NCBI RefSeq assembly: GCF_001190945.1
Contig: NZ_CP011112.1
Span: 620,001 to 684,000 of the forward strand
Length of the DNA: 64,000 nt
Source of the DNA: Luteipulveratus mongoliensis
Lineage (GTDB): Bacteria > Actinomycetota > Actinomycetes > Actinomycetales > Dermatophilaceae
Direction: 5' to 3'
The notes under the pieces were generated by a model, which made no database searches, was not told where the DNA came from, and worked only from the letters and a program-made list of their open reading frames with translations. Made by a program: the position numbers and the translations under genes. Below are positions 8,299 through 17,383 of the stretch, in pieces. Every line of letters starts with the position of its first letter. The stretch's first letter is position 1.

Positions 8299-9258
8299 AT
8301 GGCACAGACGGCAGAGCTCATCAGGACACCGTTCGGCGCAACCTCCACCGCAGCCGAGGTCGTGCAGGACGTCGATCTGAGCGGCAAGCGGGCGATCGTC
8401 ACGGGAGGCGGATCCGGGATCGGCATCGAGACCGCCCGCGCCCTCGCCGGCGCGGGCGCCGACGTGACTCTTGCCGTGCGCCGCGTGGAGGCGGCCGAGG
8501 AGGTCGCGGCGGACATCCGTGCGACGTCCGGTAATCAGGCAGTGCACGTCGCGCCGCTCGAGCTCGTCGACCCGGCGAGCATCGCGGCATTCGCGGCGGC
8601 GTGGTCGGGGCCGCTGCACATCCTGGTCAACAACGCCGGTGTGATGGCGATCCAGGAGCTCACCCGCAGCCCTGGCGGTCAGGAGATGCAGTTCGCGACC
8701 AACCACCTCGGTCACTTCGCGCTCGCCCAGGCCCTGCACCCGGCGCTCGCCTCCGCCGGTGGAGCCCGCATCGTGTCGGTCAGCTCCAGCGGCCACCTGC
8801 GATCGCCGGTCGTGTTCGACGACCTCGACTACCGATTCCGCGTCTACGACCCGTTCGGTGCGTACGGGCAGGCGAAGACGGCCAACGTGCTGTTCGCCGT
8901 CGAGGCCACTCGCCGGTGGGAGGACGACGGGATCGTCGCCAACGCGCTCATGCCCGGCGGCATCTTCACCGCGTTGCAACGGCACGTTGGTGGGAGCGAC
9001 TACATCGCGCAGGCGCGGGAGCGGTTCGCTGACGCGGGGGTTCACTTCAAGACGCCCGAGCAGGGCGCCGCGACCTCGGTGCTGCTGGCCGCGTCACCGC
9101 TGCTCGACGGCGTCGGCGGTCGCTACTTCGACGACTGCAACGAGGCCGTCGTCCTCACGGAGCGCACCGACCTGACGATCAGCGGCGTCGCGCCCTACGC
9201 GCTCGACCCGGCCAACGCCGAGCGGCTCTGGCAGGTCTCCCTCGACCTGACCACCTGA
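8299..9258 (+). CDS. Short-chain dehydrogenase/reductase
   Basis: This 319-residue NAD(P)-dependent oxidoreductase has the cofactor motif TGGGSGIG near residue 36, NNAG near 112, and the catalytic YGQAK Tyr/Lys pair near 192 with upstream serines in VSVSSSGH. Length and C-terminal extension fit the retinol-dehydrogenase/WWOX-like SDRs. The substrate is unknown. It is followed by a strong hairpin at 9289-9328. Confidence 0.9.
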   Translation: MAQTAELIRTPFGATSTAAEVVQDVDLSGKRAIVTGGGSGIGIETARALAGAGADVTLAVRRVEAAEEVAADIRATSGNQAVHVAPLELVDPASIAAFAAAWSGPLHILVNNAGVMAIQELTRSPGGQEMQFATNHLGHFALAQALHPALASAGGARIVSVSSSGHLRSPVVFDDLDYRFRVYDPFGAYGQAKTANVLFAVEATRRWEDDGIVANALMPGGIFTALQRHVGGSDYIAQARERFADAGVHFKTPEQGAATSVLLAASPLLDGVGGRYFDDCNEAVVLTERTDLTISGVAPYALDPANAERLWQVSLDLTT

Positions 9259-9288
9259 GCCGCCCGGCGTAGCCGCTCACAGACGTAC

Positions 9289-9328
9289 GTCCTGGGCCGC
9301 GCGCGCTGGAACGCGCGCCGCCCAGGAC
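9289..9328. terminator. Bidirectional hairpin between convergent SDR and FBP genes
   Basis: Arms GTCCTGGGC/GCCCAGGAC and GCGCGCG/CGCGCGC are separated by one C-C mismatch and enclose a 6-base loop: 16 paired bases with no long T-run. It lies between two converging genes, the position of a shared terminator. Confidence 0.75.
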
Positions 9329-9334
9329 GCAACG

Positions 9335-9850
9335 TCAGCTCTTGCTGGAGGTCTCCAGCACCGACGCGATGAAGCGGACTGACCGCTCACGCAGTCCGGC
9401 GATGCGACGGTCGGTGTACGCCGTGCGGTCGGCATCGTCGTCGCTGCCGACCTCGGAGACGGTCGGCTTGCGACGCACGTTGCGCGAGCACCCGAACTCG
9501 GTGCAGATCAGCGTGCCGATCGTGTTGCCACGGCGACCTGACGCGCCCGCGCGACGGGCGACGTACATGCTGACATTGCCCGTCTCGACCACGTCCTCGC
9601 ACCAGGTGCACATCGCCCGGGCGCGGCGAGCGCCCTTGGCTGGGACGGTCGTCCGCAGCAGGATGCCGGTCGGCACGCCCTCGATCTCGACGACGGCGTA
9701 CGACAGCGGCCGCTTCTCGTCGCACCAGCCGAGGTAGTCGAGCGCGTCCCAGTCCAGGGACGACAGGTCGGGCAGGGTCGCCTGGCTTGCCTCGCGGCGT
9801 GAGGCGTTGACGAAGCTCTTGCGAATCTCGTTCTCGTTCAAAGGGTTCAT
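9335..9850 (-). CDS. FBP (EF-G-binding, FusB-like) zinc-finger protein
   Basis: This 171-residue protein resembles the FBP domain found in FusB/FusC. From family knowledge, these bind EF-G through a C-terminal treble-clef zinc finger and free it from stalled ribosomes. Candidate zinc ligands are seen in AMCTWCEDV (CxxC) and LICTEFGCSRNV (CxxxxC). The start MNPLNENEIRKSF at 9850 has GGAG 9 bases upstream; an ATG 15 bases earlier is less well supported. A role in ribosome or EF-G rescue is inferred. Fusidic acid resistance is a property of some relatives only. Confidence 0.75.
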   Translation of the reverse strand: MNPLNENEIRKSFVNASRREASQATLPDLSSLDWDALDYLGWCDEKRPLSYAVVEIEGVPTGILLRTTVPAKGARRARAMCTWCEDVVETGNVSMYVARRAGASGRRGNTIGTLICTEFGCSRNVRRKPTVSEVGSDDDADRTAYTDRRIAGLRERSVRFIASVLETSSKS

Positions 9851-9871
9851 GACGTTGGACTCCATGGAGCA

Positions 9872-9887
9872 GCCGCTCGTGAGCGGC
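9872..9887. promoter_or_regulatory. Inverted repeat upstream of the FBP gene
   Basis: GCCGCTC-GT-GAGCGGC lies 22 bases before the preferred FBP start, so it is in the 5' leader or promoter. It could be an operator or an mRNA hairpin; no regulator gene is adjacent. Confidence 0.35.
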
Positions 9888-10069
9888 GGGATGGAGACCC
9901 ATGCAGACCCGGCTGCGGGCAGACCGAAGCGGGGTCGATCAATGGGTCAGCTGAAGGTCGGTTTAACCGGCCTCCGCTGAGCAGGCCTGTACGGCCACCC
10001 CGCATCCTGCGGTGCCACTCAACATCCGCTTGCTCCTGGTTCGTCTCCGTGCGGAGCGTGTCAGGCACA
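9888..10069. other. Non-coding gap between FBP promoter and mannosidase terminator
   Basis: No convincing gene is present. The gap contains one small hairpin, AGG-T-CGGTT-T-AACCG-G-CCT (9955-9973), and should hold the FBP promoter. Nothing else stands out. Confidence 0.4.
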
Positions 10070-10093
10070 GCTCCGCCGACCAGTGTGCCTGAC
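10070..10093 (-). terminator. Hairpin downstream of the GH92 gene
   Basis: GTCAGGCACA and TGTGCCTGAC pair perfectly over 10 bases around a 14-base loop, starting 33 bases after the stop of the mannosidase. There is no T-run. Confidence 0.55.
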
Positions 10094-10125
10094 CTGCGCA
10101 ACTCGAAGCCAGCTGATATCCGCCG

Positions 10126-13100
10126 TTACTCGAGGAGCTCGACCTCGGCGAGGGTTGGGGTGGCGGACGTGCTCTCGGTGACCACGAGCCGGTACTGCGA
10201 GTACTCACCCGGGCTCTTGATCTTGAACGGCCGCGTCTGGTTGCGCCACGTGAACGCCTGACCCGAGCGCTGGTCGACGGTCTTCCACGCCTTCCCGTCG
10301 GTCGACGCCTCGAGTCGCCAGGACTTCAGGTCGCCGGCCTTCGAACCCGAGGTGAGGGTGTACCAGGCGACGCGCTTCGGGTCGCCCGACAAGGCGTACG
10401 ACACCGTCGGCGTCGCGCCCTCGAAGGTCACCTCCGTGGCCGACGTGTTGTCGAACAGCGTTGCGTGAGAAGGCGTTCCGAGCCCAGCGCCGGTGACGTC
10501 GGCCAAGGGCGCCGGCTTGGAGCCCACCTTCGTGGGCGTGGTCGGCGCGTCCTGCGGCCGGGTCCCGAACGATGATGGCTGACCGCCCATCGTGAAGTCG
10601 ATGCTGGACGACTTCGCCAGCGCCGACTGACTGATGGAGAGCTTGTTCTGCGGCTTGCCGTTGACCGTGAGGCTCTGGACGTAGATGTTGCTGTCCGAGT
10701 TGCCCTTGGCGGTGACGACCAGGTTGCCCTGCGGCCGGCGCACGGTCATCTTCTCGAACTTCGGTGAGCCGATGGTCCAGTCGCCCGACCCGACCTGCAG
10801 CGGATAGATGCCGAGCGAGCTGAGGACGTACCAGGCCGACATCTCGCCGTTGTCCTCGTCGCCCGGGTAGCCCTGGCCGATGTCCTGACCGACGTAGAGC
10901 CGCTGCATGATCTCGCGGACCTTCTCGGCCGTCTTCGACGGAGCGCCCGCGTAGTTGTACATGTACGGGATGTGGTGCGAGACCTGGTTGCTCTGGCCCA
11001 GCTGTCCCATCCGTACGTCGCGCGCCTCGACCATCTCGTGGATCGTGCCGCCGTACGCGCCTGGCTTGTCAGCCTTCTCAGGCGTGCTGAAGAAGGTGTC
11101 GAGCTTGGACTTCAGCGCTGCCGGACCACCGAGGAGGGTCGCCAGACCGTTGCCGTCGTGCGGCGCGTGGAAGGCGAAGTTCCAGCCGTCCGTCTCGGTG
11201 TAAGGATCGCCCCACACCTCTGGATCGAACGTCGACGGGAAGTCACCGGACGGCGAACGGCTTTGCAGGAAGCCAGTTTTCGAGTTGAACACGTTGGAGT
11301 AGCTCGTCGATCGACGGAGGAAGTACTCGCTCTCCTCCGACAGCCGTTGGCGCTGCGCGGCCGGCGTGGCCGGGTCCTTCGCCAGACCGGCAGCCATGTT
11401 GCCGATGCCGTAGTCGTTGACGAATCCCTCGAGACCCCACGAGACGTTCTCGCCGGTGGACGAGTCCGTGTAGCCCTTGAAGATCGACGTCGTGATGCCC
11501 TTGCGCCCGACGGCGGCGTTCGGCGGTCGTACGGTCGCGTTGCGGAGGGCAGCGTCGTACGTGCTCATCGGGTCGGGCAGCTTCACACCCTTGAGGTACG
11601 CGTCGGCGAACGCGACGTCAGAGCTGGTGCCCGTCATCAGGTCCGCGTAGCCGGGGGAGGACCAGCGCGCCACCCATCCGCCGTCGCGGTACTGCTGGAC
11701 GAAGCCGTCCACCAGCTCAGCCGCAACGTCGGGATACAAGAGCGTGTACGCCGGCCACACCGTCCGGTAGGTGTCCCAGAAGCCGTTGTTGACGTAGATC
11801 TTGCCGTTCTTGATCACCGCGTTGGTCTGCGTCGGGGTGGGCGAACCCGTCCGGGGCGCAACGGGACTCGCGTACTGATAGCGCGGCGAAGCGACAGTGC
11901 CGGTGTTCTCGAACTGACTGTTCGGGTAGAGGTTCAGTCGGTAGAGGTTGGAGTAGAGCGAGGTCAGGTCGGACTCGCGTGCACCCTTGACCTGAACGAC
12001 GCCGAGCCGCTTGTTCCAGGCTGCCTTCGCCGACGCGTGAACCTGGTCGAACGAGCGGCCGAAGAGCTCGAGGGTGTGGTTCTTCTTCGCCTGGTCGAGC
12101 GAGATGAACGACGTCGACAGCCGCAGCACGACCTGCTTGCTGGTCGCGGTGTCGAACGATGCGTAGCGGGTGCCCGTGTGGCTGTCGGGTGCGGTGCCGG
12201 CACCGCTGGTCGCCCGGTCGAACTCGCCGTAGACGAACATCCGGCTGCGGCCCGCGGACAGGCCGCTGCCGTCATCGACCCAACCGGTGACGACCTTCGA
12301 GCCGGGCGTCACGGTGAACGAACCCTTGTCGCTCACCGTGTCGAGGATCAGCGACCCCTTGCTGGCGGACGACGGGAACGTGAAGCGGTAGACCCCACCG
12401 TGGTCGCCGGGTGCTGTCTCGGCAGTGATACCGCCGGCCAGCTCGGCCTTGTAGTAGTCCGGGCGCGCTACCTCGGTGGCGTGGTCGAACGCGAGGCCCC
12501 GCTTCGCCGGCTCGCCGGACGGGACTCCGGTCGCCAGCGACGGCATCACCGACAGCTGGTTGCGGTCACCCATCCAGGGGCTCGGTTCGTGCGAGATGGC
12601 CAGACCCTGGAGCACAGGCTTGTTGTCCGCGTTGTTCTCGGACTGGTAGCTGTACTCCCACGAGCTGGAGTCGGCGTCCGTGACCGGAGTGAAGAAGGTG
12701 AAGCCGTTGGGGACAGCCGAGATCGGCAGGTTGTTGCCTCGGGAGAACGAGCCCGACGAGTTGGTACCACGGCGCACGTCCACGTAGTTCGTCAGGTCCG
12801 AGCTGTCGATAGCAGGCGGATTGCCTTGCACCGCAATGTCATCCAGCCACCCCGCGAACCGCGTCTTGTCCGTCGCCTTGCCGTTGTCGTAGCCGACGAG
12901 GATGCGGTCGATGGTCTTGCCTGCCGCCACTGTGCCGATGTCGACGCGGACGGAGTTCCACTGGTTGGCGTACAGCTTCTTGGCCTTGCCCTGACCGCTC
13001 GGCGAGGTCGCCATGCCGTGGTCGTCGAGGGCGTTGAGGTCCGACAGGTACGTCCCGTCGGTGAAGTGCAGGTCGACGGCGGCGTACGTCGACGGGTAGG

Positions 13101-13986
13101 TCAGGTCGTCGCTCACCATGTCCGCAAAGAGCTTGTAGCTCAAGCGAGTTCGCGGTCCGACAGGGATCTTGACGTCGTACAGCTTGTTCCATGCGTACCC
13201 GCGACCCGCGGCCGTGTGGCTGCCGCCGAAGCGCAGCGCCTTGACCCCGGTCCAGCCTGCGCCGGGCTTGATGTTGTAGCCGGAGATCGGTCCGTTGCCG
13301 ACCTTGCTGACCATGGGGGTGTCGGCCGGCTGCTCGGTCGATCCGTCCGACAGCGTCCAGTCCGCAAGCTGCACGATCGACGCACCGGCGTTGGCAGTGA
13401 TGTTGAGCCGGTAGTGCTGGTACTCAACGGGACTCGCGATCGTCACGGTCTTGGTCGCGAAGCGTGAGGGAAAGGAGAATCCCGTCTGCTTGTCCAGGTC
13501 GACCCAGGTCTTGCCGTCGGTCGAGCCCTGCAGCGCGAAGTCCCGCGGGTCCCGCGTGGGCGCGTCGTTGGCAGAGGTGAGGCTGTAGGTGACGGCCTTG
13601 ACCGGCTTGGTCATGTCGTACTGGACCCAGCCGGTGGTCGCGAACGCGAGCCACTTGGTGTTGCCGTCGCCGTCGGTGAGGTTGCCGGCCGCCTCGTTGG
13701 GTGCGTTCTCATCGCTCGCGGTGACCTTGTCGACCTCGCCCATCAGGCTGCCCGGCGGGTAGAGCGCGCCGATCACATTGGACTGGCGCGGCTTGCCGTT
13801 CGACCCGACGTCCACCGTGGACTCCGCGGGCTGCGGCTGGCCCGCCTCGAACGACGTCGAGAAGTCACCCGGTGTCGCAGCATGGGAAGGCGGTGCGGCG
13901 CCCAGCATCAGTCCTGCGGTGATCATGGCGAAGACCGTCACTGCTCCGATCGTGGCTGTCAACGTGCGCCTGGCTCCTGAACGCAT
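10126..13986 (-). CDS. Secreted GH92 alpha-mannosidase with discoidin-like modules
   Basis: This 1,286-residue exo-alpha-mannosidase of family GH92 is calcium-dependent and likely trims 1,2-linked mannose from glycans outside the cell. The start MRSGARRTLTATIG at 13986 has AGGTGG upstream and gives a clean signal peptide ending near SHAATPG. Domain order: discoidin/F5-8-like module (about 60-200), a jelly-roll-like region (about 220-385), the GH92 core from YVDVRRGTNSSGSFSRG to about 1135 (VNNGFWDTYRTVWPAY, GTSSDVAFADAYLKG), and a C-terminal F5/8 module. Multiple carbohydrate-binding modules suggest action on polymeric or cell-wall glycans. No transporter gene is adjacent. Confidence 0.93.
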   Translation of the reverse strand: MRSGARRTLTATIGAVTVFAMITAGLMLGAAPPSHAATPGDFSTSFEAGQPQPAESTVDVGSNGKPRQSNVIGALYPPGSLMGEVDKVTASDENAPNEAAGNLTDGDGNTKWLAFATTGWVQYDMTKPVKAVTYSLTSANDAPTRDPRDFALQGSTDGKTWVDLDKQTGFSFPSRFATKTVTIASPVEYQHYRLNITANAGASIVQLADWTLSDGSTEQPADTPMVSKVGNGPISGYNIKPGAGWTGVKALRFGGSHTAAGRGYAWNKLYDVKIPVGPRTRLSYKLFADMVSDDLTYPSTYAAVDLHFTDGTYLSDLNALDDHGMATSPSGQGKAKKLYANQWNSVRVDIGTVAAGKTIDRILVGYDNGKATDKTRFAGWLDDIAVQGNPPAIDSSDLTNYVDVRRGTNSSGSFSRGNNLPISAVPNGFTFFTPVTDADSSSWEYSYQSENNADNKPVLQGLAISHEPSPWMGDRNQLSVMPSLATGVPSGEPAKRGLAFDHATEVARPDYYKAELAGGITAETAPGDHGGVYRFTFPSSASKGSLILDTVSDKGSFTVTPGSKVVTGWVDDGSGLSAGRSRMFVYGEFDRATSGAGTAPDSHTGTRYASFDTATSKQVVLRLSTSFISLDQAKKNHTLELFGRSFDQVHASAKAAWNKRLGVVQVKGARESDLTSLYSNLYRLNLYPNSQFENTGTVASPRYQYASPVAPRTGSPTPTQTNAVIKNGKIYVNNGFWDTYRTVWPAYTLLYPDVAAELVDGFVQQYRDGGWVARWSSPGYADLMTGTSSDVAFADAYLKGVKLPDPMSTYDAALRNATVRPPNAAVGRKGITTSIFKGYTDSSTGENVSWGLEGFVNDYGIGNMAAGLAKDPATPAAQRQRLSEESEYFLRRSTSYSNVFNSKTGFLQSRSPSGDFPSTFDPEVWGDPYTETDGWNFAFHAPHDGNGLATLLGGPAALKSKLDTFFSTPEKADKPGAYGGTIHEMVEARDVRMGQLGQSNQVSHHIPYMYNYAGAPSKTAEKVREIMQRLYVGQDIGQGYPGDEDNGEMSAWYVLSSLGIYPLQVGSGDWTIGSPKFEKMTVRRPQGNLVVTAKGNSDSNIYVQSLTVNGKPQNKLSISQSALAKSSSIDFTMGGQPSSFGTRPQDAPTTPTKVGSKPAPLADVTGAGLGTPSHATLFDNTSATEVTFEGATPTVSYALSGDPKRVAWYTLTSGSKAGDLKSWRLEASTDGKAWKTVDQRSGQAFTWRNQTRPFKIKSPGEYSQYRLVVTESTSATPTLAEVELLE

Positions 13987-14128
13987 GGCCGTCCACCTCT
14001 GCGGGGTCTCGACACCTCGAACGACGTCGTTCGAGAGTCCAGACTGGCCGATCACGAGCGGGCACAGGGATCTACGCCCCGACCTCGCGTTCCGAGTGAA
14101 TGTCAGACCCGGTGCCTAGCGTCGCGCC

Positions 14129-14512
14129 ATGGCAACGAATTGGACACTGGGTTGTGATGCGAACGACCCGCAACGAGTGGCTGAGTTCTGGGCGTTGGCG
14201 CTTGGCTACATCTTCGAGCCGGGATATGACAACCCGGAGTGCGCCTCGCTCATCGACCCGGACAACGTCGGTCCGGCGATCGGTTTCCTCCGGGTGCCAG
14301 AGGGCAAGTCAGCAAAGAACCGAATGCACATCGACATCCGGGTCGCGGGCGAGGAGCCGTGGGACCTGATTGAACGAGCGCAGCTCATCCGGGCCAAGGT
14401 GCCCGAGCTCGTCGCCGCTGGCGCCTCCGTCGTCCGGGAGGAGTCGGACGACGGAGTGCTGGATCACGTCGTGATGCTTGATCCGGAGGGCAACGAGTTC
14501 TGTGTCGCGTGA
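14129..14512 (+). CDS. VOC (glyoxalase-like) family protein
   Basis: This 127-residue vicinal-oxygen-chelate protein, of the glyoxalase-6 type, begins TLGCDANDPQRVAEFWALALGY and ends DPEGNEFCVA, the usual metal-site half-motif. Such proteins bind small molecules or modify them with a metal; the substrate is unknown. TAGCGT (14117-14122) sits 6 bases before the ATG, implying a leaderless transcript. It diverges from the GH92 gene. Confidence 0.88.
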   Translation: MATNWTLGCDANDPQRVAEFWALALGYIFEPGYDNPECASLIDPDNVGPAIGFLRVPEGKSAKNRMHIDIRVAGEEPWDLIERAQLIRAKVPELVAAGASVVREESDDGVLDHVVMLDPEGNEFCVA

Positions 14513-14721
14513 ACGCGGTCAGAGGCCGTTGAAGGCCCCTGACCACACGTCGTCAGGCGACTTGCCAGGCACGTACTCGCCGCCGGCCATCTCGGTGATG
14601 AGGCACATCCGGTCGGCAGGTGGATGCAGGTGGCCATGGTGCTCCTTGGGTGTGTCGGGTGGTTACACCCGTGGGACGAGACAGCCCCACAACCTGTGAC
14701 ATCGGACCCGCGACGCGTTCC
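14513..14721. other. Gap with a hairpin and a possible gene remnant
   Basis: Two things are seen. CGGGTG-GTTA-CACCCG (14656-14671) is a compact hairpin. On the minus strand, a frame ending at 14520 reads MCLITEMAGGEYVPGKSP and continues to a total of 29 residues, with protein-like composition but no ribosome site. It may be the 3' scar of a lost gene or a small protein. I do not call a gene. Confidence 0.3.
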
Positions 14722-15513
14722 TCAGCGGCGCCAGACGTACGGCGTCGTCTCGGACACCTTGACCAGGCCGGACTTCTCGAGGATGGGCCGGGAGAACTCC
14801 GTGGAGTCGCTGTTCATCAGGGTCTTGCCGCTGGCCAGTGCCGAGCGAGCGCGGGCGGCGGTGAGCGCGCGATAGATGCCGCGACCACGCCACTCCTTGA
14901 GGGTGGCGCCACCCCAGATCCCGGCGAAGGTCGTGCCGGCCACGGGCTCGAGCCGTCCCGCGCTCACCATCTCGCCGTCGGCCTCGGCGACCCACAGCTC
15001 CATACCGTCATCGAGCGACAGGCGCCGCAGCAGCGCCTTCGCCATCTCGTCCGCGATGGGCTCCGGCTCGTCGAAGGCGATATCGAGCATCGCGGTCATG
15101 GCGTGGACGTCGGTCTCGCTGGTCACGGTGCGCAGCGTGACACCGTCTGGCAGTGGCACCTCGACATCGAGCGCGCGGGCCTCACCGATCATGATCGACT
15201 CGGTCTCGTCGGGCACGAAGCCACGGCCCATGAGTGCTTCGTAGAGGCCGGGTGCGTGGTCGTGCGCACGGGTCTTCCACTCCACGCGCTCGATCTCAGC
15301 GTCCTGCTTGTAGTGCTCCAGCGCACCGTCGATCCAGGTCTCGATGGTCGGAGCGTCGGCGCCGTCGAGGTTCTCGTAGGTCACGAACCCGCGGCCGCCC
15401 GCGAACGTCACCAGCCGCAGCGGGCCCAACCGGGTCGTGTCGATCGCGCTGGGTGTCTCGGCATCGGTGCGGAGCTGTTCGTCGTATGCCTTCAGGAGGT
15501 CGCTCGTAGTCAT
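14722..15513 (-). CDS. GNAT family N-acetyltransferase
   Basis: This 263-residue protein has the GNAT acetyl-CoA signature in its C-terminal half: TFAGIWGGATLKEWRGRGIY, followed by RALTAARARSALASGKTLM. The N-terminal 110 residues are a separate, poorly conserved half, as in tandem-GNAT proteins. The acceptor is unknown. The start MTTSDLLKAYDEQL at 15513 is preferred over a GTG at 15534. It lies 43 bases after the DinB gene on the same strand and may be cotranscribed. Confidence 0.83.
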   Translation of the reverse strand: MTTSDLLKAYDEQLRTDAETPSAIDTTRLGPLRLVTFAGGRGFVTYENLDGADAPTIETWIDGALEHYKQDAEIERVEWKTRAHDHAPGLYEALMGRGFVPDETESIMIGEARALDVEVPLPDGVTLRTVTSETDVHAMTAMLDIAFDEPEPIADEMAKALLRRLSLDDGMELWVAEADGEMVSAGRLEPVAGTTFAGIWGGATLKEWRGRGIYRALTAARARSALASGKTLMNSDSTEFSRPILEKSGLVKVSETTPYVWRR

Positions 15514-15556
15514 CACGAGGCGACATCCTGGCACCGCGGTGAAGCGGTCCGCGAGG

Positions 15557-16213
15557 TCATTTCGCGGGCGTCGCCTCGTCGCTATCGGTCGGTGCGTGGT
15601 CTGGGTCGGCGGCGCGCGCGACCTGCTCGAGCTTGGTGCGGTACGCCGCCCAGCCGGCCTCGTCGTACTCCGGCAGGTTGGAGTTGTTGGCGCTCATGCC
15701 GGTGGCGCCGTCGACGCTCTCGCGCAGGATGTCGACGTGTCCGGCGTGCCGGTTGGTCTCGGCGAGGACGTGGACGAGCATCTGGTGCAAGGTCACGTCG
15801 TGGTCGTCACCCCACCACGGCACCTGTCCCGGCGCGTCCAGGGGAAGCGCCTCGATGGTGGCGTCCGCGTGCTCGCCGACTCGGCGGTAGAGGTCGACGA
15901 TCTGCTCGCGCGTCTCGTCCTCGGTCGCCCAGGCGTCAGCCTGCGGGTCGTCCTCGTCGTCCCACCACGGCAGGTCCTCGGGAAACGGCCGTTCGAAGGT
16001 CTTGCCGAGGTACCAGGCCTCGACGATCGACAGGTGCTTGATGAGCCCAACCAGGTTGGTGCCGGTGGGCGCTAGAGGCCGGCGGGCGTCGTACTCCGAG
16101 ATGCCCTGAACCTTCCAGATCAGGGCGGCGCGGACCTCGCGGAGGTAGCGGTGCAGGACCTTCTTCGCGTCAGCTTCATTCACGGGCACGACTGTGTCAG
16201 CGCCGACCCGCAT
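15557..16213 (-). CDS. DinB/DUF664 family protein
   Basis: This 218-residue four-helix-bundle protein is of the DinB_2/DUF664 group, related to mycothiol- or bacillithiol-dependent transferases. Metal-ligand histidines are visible in LIKHLSIVEAWYLG and in VHVLAETNRHAGHVDILRE (HxxxH pattern). The start at 16213 has AAAAGG about 8 bases upstream; a GTG at 16249 is possible. It diverges from the pentapeptide-DinB gene across the paired TCCGGAAGC repeat and is probably under the same control. Confidence 0.82.
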   Translation of the reverse strand: MRVGADTVVPVNEADAKKVLHRYLREVRAALIWKVQGISEYDARRPLAPTGTNLVGLIKHLSIVEAWYLGKTFERPFPEDLPWWDDEDDPQADAWATEDETREQIVDLYRRVGEHADATIEALPLDAPGQVPWWGDDHDVTLHQMLVHVLAETNRHAGHVDILRESVDGATGMSANNSNLPEYDEAGWAAYRTKLEQVARAADPDHAPTDSDEATPAK

Positions 16214-16251
16214 GTGCGAAGCCTTTTCCGGGCGCGGCGGATCGGACACAA

Positions 16252-16275
16252 TCCGGAAGCCACTCGTCCGGAAGC
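16252..16275. promoter_or_regulatory. Paired TCCGGAAGC direct repeat, copy 1 (putative WYL-regulator site)
   Basis: TCCGGAAGC occurs at 16252-16260 and 16267-16275, start-to-start 15 bases. The second copy lies 5 bases upstream of the TACCGT -10 box (16281-16286) of the pentapeptide-DinB gene, covering its -35 region. The identical arrangement recurs at 18372-18395. Confidence 0.65.
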
Positions 16276-16293
16276 GGGGCTACCGTCGGCGAC

Positions 16294-17091
16294 ATGGCTG
16301 AGGAATTCGTCGAGAAGGACATGGACGGCGCGCGGTTCGAGCAGGTGATGATGCGGGAGGCGCGATTCAGTCACGTCGACCTGAGTCGGTCGCATCTCCA
16401 AGGGGTCGACCTGACCGGCGCGGTGCTGGAGGGCGTGGACCTGATCGACGTGAAGGTGTTCGGCGACGTCGACGGTCTGGTCATCAACGACGTCGAGGTC
16501 GCGCCGTTGATCACCGCCGAGCTCGACCGTCGCGACCCGGGTCGGGTCAAGATGCGCGCGACGGACCCGGACGGCTTCCGCGAGGCATGGGATCTCCTCG
16601 AGCGACTGTGGGACGAAACTGTCACGCGTGCAAGGGGATTCGAGCCCGAGCAGCTGCACGAGTCGGTCAACGGCGAGTGGTCGTTCATCGAGACGCTGCG
16701 GCACCTGCCCTTCGCGACCGACGCCTGGATCCGGCGCGGCGTCCTCGGTGACCCGAGCCCATGGCACCCGCTCGATCTGCCGTGGGATCAGATGCCGGAC
16801 ATCCCGGGCATCCCCAGAGACCGCGAGGCCCGGCCGACACTCGACGAGGTGCTGGTCCTGCGCAAGGACCGGATGGCCACCATGCGCAAGATGGTCGACG
16901 GCCTCACCGACGAGCAGCTGGCCGGCCACACGCCCGCCGCCTCCGGTCCGGGCTGGCCGCCCGAGTCGAGCAGCTTCCCAGTCAAGAACTGCCTCCGCAC
17001 CATCCTCAACGAGGAGTGGGAGCACCGCCGCTTCGCCGAGCGCGACCTCGACATCATCGAGTCGAGTTCGGCTGCAGCAGAACAGGACTGA
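16294..17091 (+). CDS. Pentapeptide-repeat plus DinB-fold protein
   Basis: This 265-residue protein has about eight pentapeptide-like units at residues 8-60 (ARFEQVMMREARFSHVDLS, then LQGVDLTGAVLEGVDLIDV), followed by a DinB-type helical bundle (about 90-255) with HLPFATDAWIRRGV and EEWEHRRFAERDL as candidate histidine sites. Function is unknown; family members are linked to thiol-dependent detoxification. TACCGT lies 7 bases before the ATG, so the mRNA is probably leaderless. DUF1905 follows after 3 bases. Confidence 0.82.
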   Translation: MAEEFVEKDMDGARFEQVMMREARFSHVDLSRSHLQGVDLTGAVLEGVDLIDVKVFGDVDGLVINDVEVAPLITAELDRRDPGRVKMRATDPDGFREAWDLLERLWDETVTRARGFEPEQLHESVNGEWSFIETLRHLPFATDAWIRRGVLGDPSPWHPLDLPWDQMPDIPGIPRDREARPTLDEVLVLRKDRMATMRKMVDGLTDEQLAGHTPAASGPGWPPESSSFPVKNCLRTILNEEWEHRRFAERDLDIIESSSAAAEQD

Positions 17092-17094
17092 CCG

Positions 17095-17382
17095 ATGGAC
17101 CTCGAGTTCTCCGGGGAGATCTGGTACTGGCGAGGACCGTCGCCCTACCACTTCGTCAGCGTGCCCGAGCAGCACTGCGACTACCTGCGGGCCGAGGGTG
17201 CCTACGTGACGTACGGCTGGGGCATGATCCCCGTGACCGTCCAGATCGGCGACCAGGAGTGGACGACGTCGCTGTGGCCCAAGGACGGCGGCTACGTCGT
17301 GCCGGTGAAGGACGCGATCCGCAACGCCGAGCAGCTCGACAAGGGTGACGAGGTCGTCGTACGACTGAGCATCCGCGGGTGA
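17095..17382 (+). CDS. DUF1905 domain protein
   Basis: This 95-residue small beta-barrel protein matches the DUF1905 pattern: FSGEIWYWRGPSPYHFVSVP at the start, TTSLWPKDGGYVVPVKDAIR in the middle, DEVVVRLSIRG at the end. Function is uncharacterised. It lies 3 bases after the pentapeptide-DinB gene, so it is cotranscribed, and its stop is one base away from the end of the convergent WYL regulator. Confidence 0.85.
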   Translation: MDLEFSGEIWYWRGPSPYHFVSVPEQHCDYLRAEGAYVTYGWGMIPVTVQIGDQEWTTSLWPKDGGYVVPVKDAIRNAEQLDKGDEVVVRLSIRG

Positions 17383-17383
17383 G

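Noticed and set aside
10972-13467. Long plus-strand open frame (831 codons) opposite the GH92 gene
   Set aside because: It is the mirror of a clearly real mannosidase; high GC at third codon positions keeps antisense frames open. Its translation is Arg/Val-rich with no family motif.
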